Assembly (NCBI RefSeq): GCF_000178855.1
Contig: NZ_ADVG01000002.1
Span: 1,798,001-1,862,000, forward strand
DNA: 64,000 nt
Direction: 5' to 3'
DNA from: Ktedonobacter racemifer DSM 44963
GTDB taxonomy: Bacteria; Chloroflexota; Ktedonobacteria; Ktedonobacterales; Ktedonobacteraceae
The notes below the pieces were generated by a model. That model was not told the origin of the DNA and searched no databases. It was given only the letters and a program-made list of their open reading frames with translations. Of the stretch, positions 8,352 through 16,315 are shown piece after piece. Both the position numbers and the translations under genes were made by a program. Numbering within the stretch: position 1 is the stretch's first letter; the number at the start of each line of letters is the position of its first letter.

Positions 8352-8648
8352 ATGCCATTTGGAGTACACCCACTTACCCTAGTTATCGTTGTCGTCGTCG
8401 CCCTGCTGGTCTTCGGTCCCAAGCGTCTCCCCGAGATGGGCTCCGCCATCGGTAAGAGCATTCAGCAGTTCAAGCAGGGCATGAGCGAAATTGGCGCTCC
8501 CAAAGAAGAGAAGGAAGAGGTCAAACCCGTCGAGTCGAAGGGCGTTGATGCCATGGACATCGAGGCGCTTGAGCGTGAGATCGCCGCACGTAAAGCTGCT
8601 TTGAACGCCCAGGAGGCCGCGAGCCACTCGGTCGATGCTGAGGTTTAA
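8352..8648 (+). CDS. tatA: Sec-independent translocase protein TatA
   Basis: TatA forms the pore-like part of the twin-arginine pathway, which exports folded proteins across the inner membrane. The protein has 98 residues: a short periplasmic N-terminus, one membrane helix at about residues 7-22, the hinge motif FGPKRLPEMG, an amphipathic helix, and an acidic tail rich in E and K. tatC follows 43 bases downstream. No tatB-like gene is present, so this may be a minimal TatA/TatC system. Confidence 0.95.
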   Translation: MPFGVHPLTLVIVVVVALLVFGPKRLPEMGSAIGKSIQQFKQGMSEIGAPKEEKEEVKPVESKGVDAMDIEALEREIAARKAALNAQEAASHSVDAEV

Positions 8649-8691
8649 ATCAACGAATGTCGTCCGCTAAAAAACCTGCCTGGGAGTATAC

Positions 8692-9495
8692 ATGGCAACT
8701 AGCAATCTAGACCAGCAGGAACGTAAACTATCCACATACGTGAGCGAAGCCACGGAAGATGTGGAGGATGAGCTGGCGGAATCGGCCATGACCCTGATCG
8801 AGCACCTGGAGGAGCTACGTAAGCGCATCTTCAAGTGCCTGATCTCCGTCGTGATCTTTTCAATCATCGCCTTCGTCTTCCGTGTGCAGATTATGAGCTT
8901 TCTCTCTTCGCCGCTGCCAAAGTCGTCTGATGCGCTTACCAGTGGCAAGATCGTCGTGACTGGTATCGCCGAAGGCTTTACCATCACGCTGCTCATTTCG
9001 CTCGCAGTAGGAATCCTGCTCTCAATACCGGTTATTCTCTACCAAACCTGGGCCTTTATCGCGCCTGGACTCTATAAGAATGAGAAGAAGCACGCGGTAC
9101 CTTTCATCGCCATCGGAATTGTGCTCTTCGCCATTGGCCTTACGTTGGGGTACATCACCATCCGTTATCCCCTGGAGTTCCTGGTCCAGTTCTCGTCGGG
9201 CATGTTTACCGAACTGGTTACAGCAAATAGTTACTTTACCTTCATCACGTACTTTATGCTGGCCTTTGGTATCGTTTTCGAGATCCCGCTCGTGCTGACC
9301 TTCCTGGCCCTGGTAGGCATCGTTGACTCGGGTATGCTGAAGAAGAAGCGCTCGACCGCCCATGTGGGCATGTGGATCGCTGCCTGTTTTATTACACCCG
9401 GCGCCGATGTCTATAGCCCAATCATTCTAGGTGTGGCGATGTCCTTCCTCTACGAATTGTCAATCATCTTCATTCGCGTCTTCGCAAAAAAATAA
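8692..9495 (+). CDS. tatC: Sec-independent translocase protein TatC
   Basis: TatC is the membrane receptor that reads twin-arginine signal peptides. The 267-residue protein carries an acidic N-terminal tail and the conserved HLEELRKRIFKCL before the first helix. Six membrane segments follow. The conserved patterns IPVILYQTWAFIAPGLY and FGIVFEIPLVLTFLALVGIV are visible. It is co-directional with tatA and followed by a strong hairpin shared with the opposite-strand gene. Confidence 0.96.
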   Translation: MATSNLDQQERKLSTYVSEATEDVEDELAESAMTLIEHLEELRKRIFKCLISVVIFSIIAFVFRVQIMSFLSSPLPKSSDALTSGKIVVTGIAEGFTITLLISLAVGILLSIPVILYQTWAFIAPGLYKNEKKHAVPFIAIGIVLFAIGLTLGYITIRYPLEFLVQFSSGMFTELVTANSYFTFITYFMLAFGIVFEIPLVLTFLALVGIVDSGMLKKKRSTAHVGMWIAACFITPGADVYSPIILGVAMSFLYELSIIFIRVFAKK

Positions 9496-9499
9496 TAAG

Positions 9500-9540
9500 G
9501 TAAACAAAAAGGGCACCTGACCGGTGCTCTTTTTGTTTAC
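9500..9540. terminator. Bidirectional terminator between tatC and the MFS gene
   Basis: An 18-bp stem with one G-T wobble (GTAAACAAAAAGGGCACC against GGTGCTCTTTTTGTTTAC) and a five-base loop. The A-run on one arm and T-run on the other make it usable from both strands. The stop codon of the minus-strand gene lies inside the right arm. Confidence 0.85.
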
Positions 9541-10937
9541 TTGATCAGTACTTCTTCTCGCCTATCCTGCTCGCGTACATCGACCACCAGACGCTCACCA
9601 ACCCCGCGCCCGAAGCGTCCCCAGAGCATGAGGATAGAGACAGTATAGAGTACTATTGCTATAAGAAATACCAGGCGGTAGCCACTGCGTGCGATTAAGA
9701 AGCCCCCAATAGGCGTCGCCAGGGCATTCGCGATATAGAAGGCCGCCTGATAGATGCTGTTGGCGACTCCACGCCGCCTATGGGGAACGGCCTCCATTGA
9801 GAAGGCCTGGAAGACGCCATTGGCCATGTCCATCAAGCCCTGACGCAGCAAGTAGAGCGGCGCGATCAAGGGGAGAAATATCACAAGGCTGATCACGAGT
9901 AAGACGGGGAGGCTGGCGAGGCGTGTGGCAACCACAGTATTGACGCGGCCAATGCGCAAAACCAGGAGAGGCGCGACCAGGATAAGCACGGCGTTGAGTG
10001 CATTCGCTCCACCATCGATGGTGCCAAAGAGCGCGGGCGAGGCACCCAGGAAATGGACAAAATAGAGATTGAAATAGGGGATAAAAAGGCCTGCTCCAAA
10101 ACCAATCAGCGTCTGCACCAGCACCAGTACAACCAGGGGACTATGTAACAAGCCTCGTATACCGCTCTCACGCCAGCGCTGGAGCGTTTGCTTCGCCCGG
10201 CTGACCATTGATAGCTTACGCCTCTTTTCAGGGGGATTCAGACGCGTTATAGCGTCTTTTTGCTCAACCACACGAGTCGGGCGATCATTGCTCAGCAGGA
10301 AAAGGGGGATAAAGCTTGGGATGGCAATGAGGCCAGCGAAGAGGAGTGAGAGTTGATAGGCGCGTGCCTCTGGCTGGTGCGCCAGGATGGCCTCTATCCA
10401 CGCGGGCCAGGCTCCCATCAGCCAGGTACTGGCGCGCAGCCAGATCGGGAGTATACCTCCCAGCAGCTCACCCAGCACGGTCGTAATCAGGGTCACAACA
10501 ATCGTAAAGCTGAAGAGCAGGGAACGCTCGGAGCTTGAACTATTCTGTGTCAGGAAGGGAGCGTTGACGACGAGGATAAAGGCGCCCGCTACACCCGCGA
10601 GAAAGCCACTACACAGCAAGAATGGCGGTTGGCGCAACAGAAACTGTCCCGCCCCCGCCACACCCACCGCGACGCTGGCCCAGATCAAGATGGCCTTACT
10701 TCCAAAGTGATCAATGCAGAGGCCAGCGGGGAAGATGGCCAGGCCTGCTCCCACCGTTGTCATAAACAATACCAGTCCCACAAAATCAGTTTTATAGCCG
10801 AGTGAGACCAGGTAGAGGTTATAGAGAACCTGGATAATGCCGAGCGTCATACCACTCAAGGCGTTGCTAATCAGGTACAGGCGCGCGTTGCGCTGAAAGC
10901 GACCAAACTGCCGCAGGTACTCAACGAGTAGTGACAT
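9537..10937 (-). CDS. MFS transporter
   Basis: A 466-residue integral membrane protein with about twelve hydrophobic segments and a basic central loop (residues 225-250, RLNPPEKRRKLSMVSRAKQT), the normal 6+6 layout of the major facilitator superfamily. The loop after helix 2 resembles the family G-x-x-x-D motif (FPAGLCIDHFGSKAIL). The repeat in the second half is FSMEAVPHRRRGVANSIYQAAFYIANALATP. The substrate cannot be told from sequence. Its start overlaps the upstream gene by 17 bases, so it is the last gene of a three-gene minus-strand operon. Confidence 0.9.
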   Translation of the reverse strand: MSLLVEYLRQFGRFQRNARLYLISNALSGMTLGIIQVLYNLYLVSLGYKTDFVGLVLFMTTVGAGLAIFPAGLCIDHFGSKAILIWASVAVGVAGAGQFLLRQPPFLLCSGFLAGVAGAFILVVNAPFLTQNSSSSERSLLFSFTIVVTLITTVLGELLGGILPIWLRASTWLMGAWPAWIEAILAHQPEARAYQLSLLFAGLIAIPSFIPLFLLSNDRPTRVVEQKDAITRLNPPEKRRKLSMVSRAKQTLQRWRESGIRGLLHSPLVVLVLVQTLIGFGAGLFIPYFNLYFVHFLGASPALFGTIDGGANALNAVLILVAPLLVLRIGRVNTVVATRLASLPVLLVISLVIFLPLIAPLYLLRQGLMDMANGVFQAFSMEAVPHRRRGVANSIYQAAFYIANALATPIGGFLIARSGYRLVFLIAIVLYTVSILMLWGRFGRGVGERLVVDVREQDRREEVLIK

Positions 10938-11511
10938 TACGTAGTTGTTGTGCCTCCATACGTTGACGTGTTCCCTCGCCGCTGCTTGCCTCGATTGGAA
11001 CTTCAGGTGCCTGCTCTTCCATCAACATACGATAGCCGGGACTCTTAAACTCCAGGCCGGCCGCATCGACACGAGCCTCCTTCTGGGCAAGCGCCTCGCG
11101 TCGCATCAGACCGGGAAGGAAGAAGGCCTTCAAGATAGTCTGTGCCTGCACGGTACGCGCACGCGCCTCGATCAGGCCCTTCGCCGCTTTATCGGCGAGC
11201 TGTACCGTCTTTGTGTCGACCTTCTGCACGCCCGCGGGAACCTTTGCTACCGTACGCGCAAGTGTGTTCTCATTCTCGTCAGGCGGCAAGCCCTGCTTGG
11301 CACGCGTGGTCGCCTGGTTGACGTTCTCCACCTGCGGGCGCACCTTCTGTACCACGTTCACCTTCTCGCGCAACAGACTCAGGCCCCAGGCCATGACAAA
11401 ATTTAAGGCCACTGAGACGATAATGAATACAAAGACAAACAGGCAGATGATGATGGCCGCGATGCGCCCACCCATCTCCAGGGTGGGATTGACTCCGAGA
11501 ACCAGGAACAT
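10921..11511 (-). CDS. Membrane-anchored coiled-coil protein
   Basis: A 196-residue protein with one strong membrane segment near residues 17-45 (AAIIICLFVFVFIIVSVALNF). A cytoplasmic helical region rich in V, Q, K and A follows (KVNVVQKVRPQVENVNQATTRAKQ), then a basic tail. The layout resembles small DUF948-type proteins. It overlaps the upstream gene by one base and the downstream transporter by 17 bases, so the three are probably made together. Function unknown. Confidence 0.75.
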   Translation of the reverse strand: MFLVLGVNPTLEMGGRIAAIIICLFVFVFIIVSVALNFVMAWGLSLLREKVNVVQKVRPQVENVNQATTRAKQGLPPDENENTLARTVAKVPAGVQKVDTKTVQLADKAAKGLIEARARTVQAQTILKAFFLPGLMRREALAQKEARVDAAGLEFKSPGYRMLMEEQAPEVPIEASSGEGTRQRMEAQQLRNVTTR

Positions 11512-11993
11512 TAGTCACCTCCCGCGCTCGCCTGCATAGCCTCCCGCTGCTGGTTCAGGCGCTCTTCGTATTTACTCCGCTTGCTCCCTTTACCAAAGAA
11601 CACTTTGACCATCTCGCCTGCGGCAACTGCACCCGCGGCCGCGCGCACACCAGGTGCGACAATCAGATCGCTGGCCAGATTCGAGACAGTCCCAACGACC
11701 GAGGCCGTATGTCCGGCAGTTTTGGCTGTGTCCTGTACAATGCTAACGGTCTCCTGTAGAGAAGAGACGAGCGGTTTGGCCTCATCACGTATTGTTTTGA
11801 TCGTCCCAATGAGTGAGAAGACCGAGTAGATCTGCATGAACGTCGCGAACACCAGGAACGCTGCCAGCACCATCAAGATGATGTAGAGCGTCTCTAACAG
11901 CCTCCCGAAATAGGCTGCCACACCAATGCCCACGATAATTACGCCAAGTATTACCAAGCCCAAGATGAGCGCAGTCTTCATTGCCCCCCGCAT
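11511..11993 (-). CDS. Two-helix membrane protein, DUF948-like
   Basis: A 160-residue protein with two membrane segments (about residues 5-28 and 34-58). A helical soluble part follows (TIRDEAKPLVSSLQETVSIVQDTAKTAG), then a glycine/alanine hydrophobic patch and a basic tail. The spacing of T, V and A in the helix recalls DUF948 proteins. The ATG at 11993 is preceded by GGGAGG at six to seven bases, better than an ATG four codons later. It is the first gene of the minus-strand operon, with a promoter just upstream. Confidence 0.75.
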   Translation of the reverse strand: MRGAMKTALILGLVILGVIIVGIGVAAYFGRLLETLYIILMVLAAFLVFATFMQIYSVFSLIGTIKTIRDEAKPLVSSLQETVSIVQDTAKTAGHTASVVGTVSNLASDLIVAPGVRAAAGAVAAGEMVKVFFGKGSKRSKYEERLNQQREAMQASAGGD

Positions 11994-12030
11994 AATGGCC
12001 TCCCATAAAAATCTTCAGTAGTTCTTTTTC

Positions 12031-12060
12031 ATTATAACGCACGAACTGAACGTATTTAAA
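12031..12060 (-). promoter_or_regulatory. Likely promoter of the three-gene minus-strand operon
   Basis: On the minus strand a perfect TATAAT (12031-12036) lies 18 bases from TTTAAA (12055-12060), about 38 bases upstream of the first start codon. Confidence 0.5.
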
Positions 12061-12490
12061 CGCGAGTTATCGATCACACTCGGGGCAAAATCTTCTACTA
12101 CCTATCAGAATTGCCCCTGGACAAAAAATTCTCCTACCCTTATATACGCACAGGATGCCGTCTGCGTCTACAATTTCACCATCTTCTTCATGCGTCCACC
12201 ATTAATCTCTACCTTTTGGCTCACGAGAGAAGGCCGAGCAAACTCTGCCCCTACAATTTGCTGGATGTAAACGTTCGACTCTTTTTTGTTCACATCGAAT
12301 TTTGTGGATACATCATTCATCTGCGGCTTTTGGCGTATCTTTTTGCCATACTCACCCGTACTAGAGACGAGAGGGTTTATCTCTTCAGTTTCATCACATT
12401 CTCGACGCGCCCGGCGCTGATATATATCATTCTTGGCAAACTCTTTAGGAGATGTCGCCCTTGCAAAACCTGGAGGAGGTTCTATAAAAT
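12061..12490. other. Intergenic stretch before the YeaQ-like gene
   Basis: A 430-base AT-rich stretch between divergent genes. A 140-codon reading frame crosses it, but its composition (many Cys, Arg, Leu, Phe and Ile, TTG start) does not look coding. The 3' end holds the ribosome site TGGAGGAGG of the next gene. A plus-strand promoter must be here, but I could not identify it confidently. Confidence 0.45.
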
Positions 12491-12865
12491 ATGGGAATTT
12501 TGCTGCTGCCCCTTGCGGATTCCGTCATTATGACGGGTGATGTGCTAGGATATCATATCGAGATCACGATTGGGACGCTGATTGTCTGGGGTGTGGCCCT
12601 GCTCATTGGCCTGATCGCGGAATTTATCGTTGGCTGGCGTCTCCCCTATGGCATTTTTGGCGCTTTCGTTGCGGGCCTGGTCGGGACATGGCTGGCGACT
12701 GAGGTGTTTCACTTTAGCCTTCCCATAGACTATGTCTTCCACGATATTCCCCTCTTAAAAGCCCTGCTGGGCGCGCTCTTGCTGATTGTGCTCTGGCACC
12801 TGGTCACCTATCCACTCTGGCATAAACGTAGCCACCGTTCACGTCGCTATGCAGCAGCCAGGTAG
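12491..12865 (+). CDS. YeaQ/YmgE-type (transglycosylase-associated) membrane protein
   Basis: A 124-residue protein with about four membrane helices. The core GTLIVWGVALLIGLIAEFIV followed by LPYGIFGAFVAGLVGTWLA is the glycine-patterned two-helix motif of GlsB/YeaQ/YmgE proteins. These are small stress-related inner-membrane proteins of unclear mechanism. The C-terminus is basic (KRSHRSRRYAAAR). GGAGGAGG precedes the ATG. A palindromic element follows 22 bases after the stop. Confidence 0.75.
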   Translation: MGILLLPLADSVIMTGDVLGYHIEITIGTLIVWGVALLIGLIAEFIVGWRLPYGIFGAFVAGLVGTWLATEVFHFSLPIDYVFHDIPLLKALLGALLLIVLWHLVTYPLWHKRSHRSRRYAAAR

Positions 12866-12887
12866 TGCACCTGATATGCAAGGTTTT

Positions 12888-12950
12888 TTGGATAGTGGAT
12901 GTGGAGCATGCTCCACATCCACTATCCAAGCGAGCGCTGCAGGCGCGAGA
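12888..12950. repeat. Composite palindrome element, copy 2 (reversed)
   Basis: A perfect 42-base palindrome with no loop (arms 12888-12908 and 12909-12929) is followed by the short hairpin in reverse orientation (GCGAGCGCTGCAGGCGCGAGA). Read on the minus strand this gives the same order as copy 1: short hairpin, then long palindrome containing GGATGTGG. Confidence 0.85.
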
Positions 12951-12972
12951 GACCACGCTCCTCAGCGTAGTG

Positions 12973-13000
12973 TTTACATAATTTATATATATGATATAAT
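12973..13000 (+). promoter_or_regulatory. Promoter of the MarC gene
   Basis: TTTACA, a 16-base AT-rich spacer and a perfect TATAAT, about 100 bases before the GTG start. Confidence 0.65.
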
Positions 13001-13099
13001 TCAAGCGCAGAAATAAGCTCGACTAAGGTAGTCTTCCACCCTATTTTATGCACTCTTTTTCCAATCTTAACTCGCAATACGAAGGTCTAGAGGTTTTCT

Positions 13100-13747
13100 G
13101 TGCCTACGCTCATTACTTTTACGATTAGTGCTTTCGTGACTTTTTTGACGATTATCGATCCCGTTGGTCTGGCTCCCGTCTTTGTTGGTCTCACCTCCCA
13201 CCTCTCACAGGCCCAGCGCAAGGTAGTTATCGCCCGTGCCACCTTGATCAGTGCCGCAATTATTGCCTTCTTCGCTATTGTTGGTCGCTTTCTGCTGGAC
13301 CGCCTGGGAATCTCGCTCTATGCGTTTAATATCGCGGGTGGCGTCCTGCTCTTTATGGTCGCTATTGATATGCTCTTTGGTCGTCCCTCGGGCGCACGCG
13401 AGACCAAGGAAGAAGAGGAAGAGGCCATGACCCGCGAGGATATCAGCGTCTTCCCTCTTGCTATTCCCCTGATCGCTGGTCCTGGAACCATTGCCACGAC
13501 GATTCTCTATGTAGGGCAGGCCTCGATGCAGCCAATGTTGCTCCTATCAGTCTTTCTGGCGATTGCCAGTGCCCTGGTCCTGGCCTGGGTTGCCATGCGC
13601 AGCAGTTCCTGGATCATTCAGCGTGTTGGACGTACCGGCATTATGGTCTTCTCCCGCATTCTGGGTATCCTGCTAGCCGCCCTGGCCATCCAATTTGTGT
13701 TGAATGGTGTGACCACCTTTGCCCACACCAGCGGTTTTATCAAGTAA
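13100..13747 (+). CDS. MarC family integral membrane protein
   Basis: A 215-residue protein of the MarC family (UPF0056), six-helix inner-membrane proteins of uncertain transport role, once linked to antibiotic resistance. The paired family motifs are present: TIIDPVGLAPVFVGLT near residue 18 and FPLAIPLIAGPGTIATTI near residue 120. The central loop has an acidic run (KEEEEEAMTREDI). It starts at GTG. A branched hairpin element follows directly after the stop codon. Confidence 0.92.
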   Translation: MPTLITFTISAFVTFLTIIDPVGLAPVFVGLTSHLSQAQRKVVIARATLISAAIIAFFAIVGRFLLDRLGISLYAFNIAGGVLLFMVAIDMLFGRPSGARETKEEEEEAMTREDISVFPLAIPLIAGPGTIATTILYVGQASMQPMLLLSVFLAIASALVLAWVAMRSSSWIIQRVGRTGIMVFSRILGILLAALAIQFVLNGVTTFAHTSGFIK

Positions 13748-13750
13748 GAT

Positions 13751-13829
13751 CTTATTCCGAAACCCAACCCCCATTCGGGGGCGCGCGTCACTCGCGTGAC
13801 CAGCGCTTCGCGCTCAGGGTTTCAGATAA
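13751..13829. other. Branched hairpin element (four-way junction)
   Basis: Outer strands CTTAT...GAAACCC and GGGTTTC...ATAAG pair across 13751-13829. Three hairpins lie in between: CCCCC/GGGGG with an ATTC loop, GTCAC/GTGAC and AGCGC/GCGCT. All four helices form without conflict, giving a cloverleaf-like shape. It is not a tRNA: there is no TTC-loop consensus or acceptor end. It could be a complex terminator or a structured RNA. Confidence 0.5.
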
Positions 13830-13977
13830 GAAGTAAGTTATCCGGGTAAAGAGGTCCTGCCTTCATTGCTTTCGTCACCCAGGTTGCGACTATTGAGGTG
13901 CCCGTTCGTATCTAATAATAAGCCCAAACGTTACGATATATATAGAGTAGAGATGCAGCCATAGACACGAGGGATGC

Positions 13978-14862
13978 TTGAAGATCAGTCCACAACAGCA
14001 GCAGCCAGTAGCCACGCCGACAGCGCGTGACCGCTTGAGCTACCAGGTAGCCCTTTCCAGCTACCAGTCTCGCCGTGGCCTCGATAGGATGGCCTGGGTG
14101 ACCTGGCTGCTTGTTCTGGGCATGAGCCTCCTCTGGATGCTCACCGCCTACAAAGCGGCTCTTGCAGCTGGTGCTCATAGTTGGCTGGCGATCCTTACGC
14201 ATGTCTGGGCCAATGCGATCTCGATTCAGCCGGCAGACGATGCCTCGCTCACACAGGTCCTGATCGATTATGGGGCCAAATATAATCCAGCCATAGTGCA
14301 GCAACATGAGTATTGGCGCTTCTTGACGCCCATGTTTCTTCATGCGAACCTCCTGCACCTGGGGCTTAACATGTTGAACCTGCTGATGCTAGGTATCTTC
14401 CTTGAGCGCTTGCTTGGTCATACGCGCTACCTGTTTCTCTATATCATCACTGGTATCATTAGTATTCTGGCGAGTTTCTATTTCGCGCCAGAGGAGGTTA
14501 GCCTGGGAGCCTCGGGAGCGATCTTTGGCCTGGTGGGTGTCTTTAGTATCTTTGTGATTACCCATCGACGTGCCTTTCCCTTTGGTGGTCTCTTCTCGAT
14601 TCTTTATCTCATTGTTATTATTGGGATCAATCTCGGCGTGGGCTTTATGATCGCAAATGTCGATAACTATGCTCACTTTGGCGGCTTAATAAGCGGCTGC
14701 CTTCTGGGATTGTGCTATAGCCCGCTCTATCGCAGTTCATCACCCTATACCGTCGTCGACCGCCACAGCCTGACAAAGCGCTGGCCCTTGGCCCTGTTGA
14801 CAATCTTAGGTACACTGATACTTACAGTTATTTCCCTATATCTAGTAGGGACCAAAGTGTAA
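13978..14862 (+). CDS. Rhomboid family intramembrane serine protease
   Basis: Rhomboids cut membrane proteins inside the bilayer with a Ser-His dyad. All the family marks are here. HANLLHLGLNM carries the loop His residues and conserved Asn near residue 123, LGASGAIFG carries the catalytic Ser near residue 180, and YAHFGGLISG carries the catalytic His near residue 232. About seven membrane helices are visible in 294 residues. The TTG start has GAGGG four bases upstream; the 40-residue N-terminal tail is Gln-rich and cytoplasmic. It lies just upstream of a related but catalytically dead gene. Confidence 0.93.
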   Translation: MKISPQQQQPVATPTARDRLSYQVALSSYQSRRGLDRMAWVTWLLVLGMSLLWMLTAYKAALAAGAHSWLAILTHVWANAISIQPADDASLTQVLIDYGAKYNPAIVQQHEYWRFLTPMFLHANLLHLGLNMLNLLMLGIFLERLLGHTRYLFLYIITGIISILASFYFAPEEVSLGASGAIFGLVGVFSIFVITHRRAFPFGGLFSILYLIVIIGINLGVGFMIANVDNYAHFGGLISGCLLGLCYSPLYRSSSPYTVVDRHSLTKRWPLALLTILGTLILTVISLYLVGTKV

Positions 14863-14912
14863 CGGGAAACGCTTTCTCGCCTACCTTTGCTGGTTCTTTT
14901 TGGAGGATTCTT

Positions 14913-16064
14913 GTGGAAGCACAAATGGATATACAGACATACCTGGAACAGGGTAAGCAAGCCCTGGCTCAGGGCAGCCCACGTGAGGCCGCCATCGCCT
15001 ATGCACACGGCGCTCAGCTCGAGTCTGATAACCCGGTGATTCACCTGGGCCTGGCGGAAGCCAACCTGGGGCTGGGAAGCTATGGCGTGGTACAGATGGC
15101 CTGCCGCCGCGTGCAGGAGCTACAGCCCGCCGGTGGACAGGAATCCCGCCTGGCCCAGGCCTTGCTCGATCTCCTGGACCGGCGCTTCGAGCGTGCACTT
15201 CAGAGTGTCGATGCCGTCATCAGCGAGGACCCTGGCATAGCCTATGCGCACGCACTACGCTCACACTTGCTACGCGCCATAGGACAGACATATGACGCCA
15301 ACCTGGCACGCGCACGCGCGGCACGCCTCTCCTATGGTGGACGCTTCGAGCACTGCTTCCCAACAGTTGAGCCGCTGACGCCACCTGAGCCAGCCAAGCA
15401 GCCTGCTCAACCCACGATCCTTCCTACAAATACGGCGAATGGAGCCAGCAGGGAGTCCATACCCACCTGGTCACGTCCGAATGGGATGCAACGCCGCATG
15501 ATCCGCGCGCGCTTCATGATCAACCAGATGCCCGGCCTGGTAACAAATATCATTGTCGCGCTCAGCATCATTGCCTTTCTCCTTGTTTTTACAGGCGTTG
15601 TCACCCTTAGCGGGGCAAATCCTCTCGCGTACGTGGCCGCCATTTTCCTCACGGTCAGTCCAATACAACTCATCATCAACCTCATCTCGCTCTTCTTTGT
15701 CGGGCGAGCCGTCGAGGTGCTCTTTGGCAAGTGGCGCTACATCGTCATCTACCTGGCATCCGGCCTTATCGGTATCCTGGTAAACCAATACTTCCTGGGA
15801 GCCTTAACCGCAGGCATGACCTACGCCGTCTTCGGCATTTTTGGGGCCCTGGGTGGATTCTACTTTATCAACCGCAAATCCCTTGGTGGCTTTGGCCAGG
15901 GCGCGTTCCAGCAGTGGCTGATATTCGCAGTCCTCAACATCGTGTTGAATATCGCCTTTGCCCAGGGGCAACTAACCCTGGTCTACGGACTGATTGCCAG
16001 CATCGTCGGGGGCCTGATCATCGCCGTCCTGCTGGCCCCACGCCAGCGCAGCAACCTTTTCTAG
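14913..16064 (+). CDS. TPR protein fused to an inactive rhomboid domain
   Basis: Residues 1-135 are helical repeats of the TPR kind (TYLEQGKQALAQGSPREAAIAYAHG and two further units). After a Pro-rich linker, residues 200-383 form a six-helix domain that aligns with the upstream rhomboid. The active-site positions are lost: GASGAIFG has become GMTYAVFG, the HLGLNM helix has become QLIINL, and the final His helix reads LVYGLIASIVGG. It is therefore a pseudoprotease, comparable in idea to eukaryotic iRhoms. GGAGG precedes the GTG start; an ATG four codons in is an alternative. It lies 50 bases behind the active rhomboid. Confidence 0.8.
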   Translation: MEAQMDIQTYLEQGKQALAQGSPREAAIAYAHGAQLESDNPVIHLGLAEANLGLGSYGVVQMACRRVQELQPAGGQESRLAQALLDLLDRRFERALQSVDAVISEDPGIAYAHALRSHLLRAIGQTYDANLARARAARLSYGGRFEHCFPTVEPLTPPEPAKQPAQPTILPTNTANGASRESIPTWSRPNGMQRRMIRARFMINQMPGLVTNIIVALSIIAFLLVFTGVVTLSGANPLAYVAAIFLTVSPIQLIINLISLFFVGRAVEVLFGKWRYIVIYLASGLIGILVNQYFLGALTAGMTYAVFGIFGALGGFYFINRKSLGGFGQGAFQQWLIFAVLNIVLNIAFAQGQLTLVYGLIASIVGGLIIAVLLAPRQRSNLF

Positions 16065-16085
16065 CAGCTACTACCAACAAGAGAC

Positions 16086-16120
16086 AAGGGGAAGCATCTC
16101 TCAAGATGCTTCCCCTTTTT
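16086..16120 (+). terminator. Terminator after the pseudo-rhomboid gene
   Basis: AAGGGGAAGCATCT pairs perfectly with AGATGCTTCCCCTT (14 bp) around a four-base loop and is followed by TTTTT. Confidence 0.9.
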
Positions 16121-16315
16121 ATCGCCCTTTGCTTGTTGTCGCTCACGTTAAACTAAATATTAGGAAGTCGAGCTTGCAATCTCGCTGTGACCCGGCTGAG
16201 TCACAAAAGTCCTGCCCACGTTCCAGAGTTGTCGCCGTTGAGCGTGGCCGGGATGATCTATCCATGCCCTTTACCCCCCTGCTCGGCTTCCACATTCTTC
16301 TCCCTTCCTTCTGCA

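Noticed and set aside
12111..12533. 140-codon plus-strand frame in the gap before the YeaQ-like gene
   Set aside because: TTG start without a ribosome site, odd composition (Cys, Arg, Phe, Leu-rich) and an end overlapping the next gene; it does not look coding.
13751..13829. tRNA gene
   Set aside because: Cloverleaf-like, but lacks the T-loop consensus, the acceptor CCA-side pairing and a normal anticodon arm.
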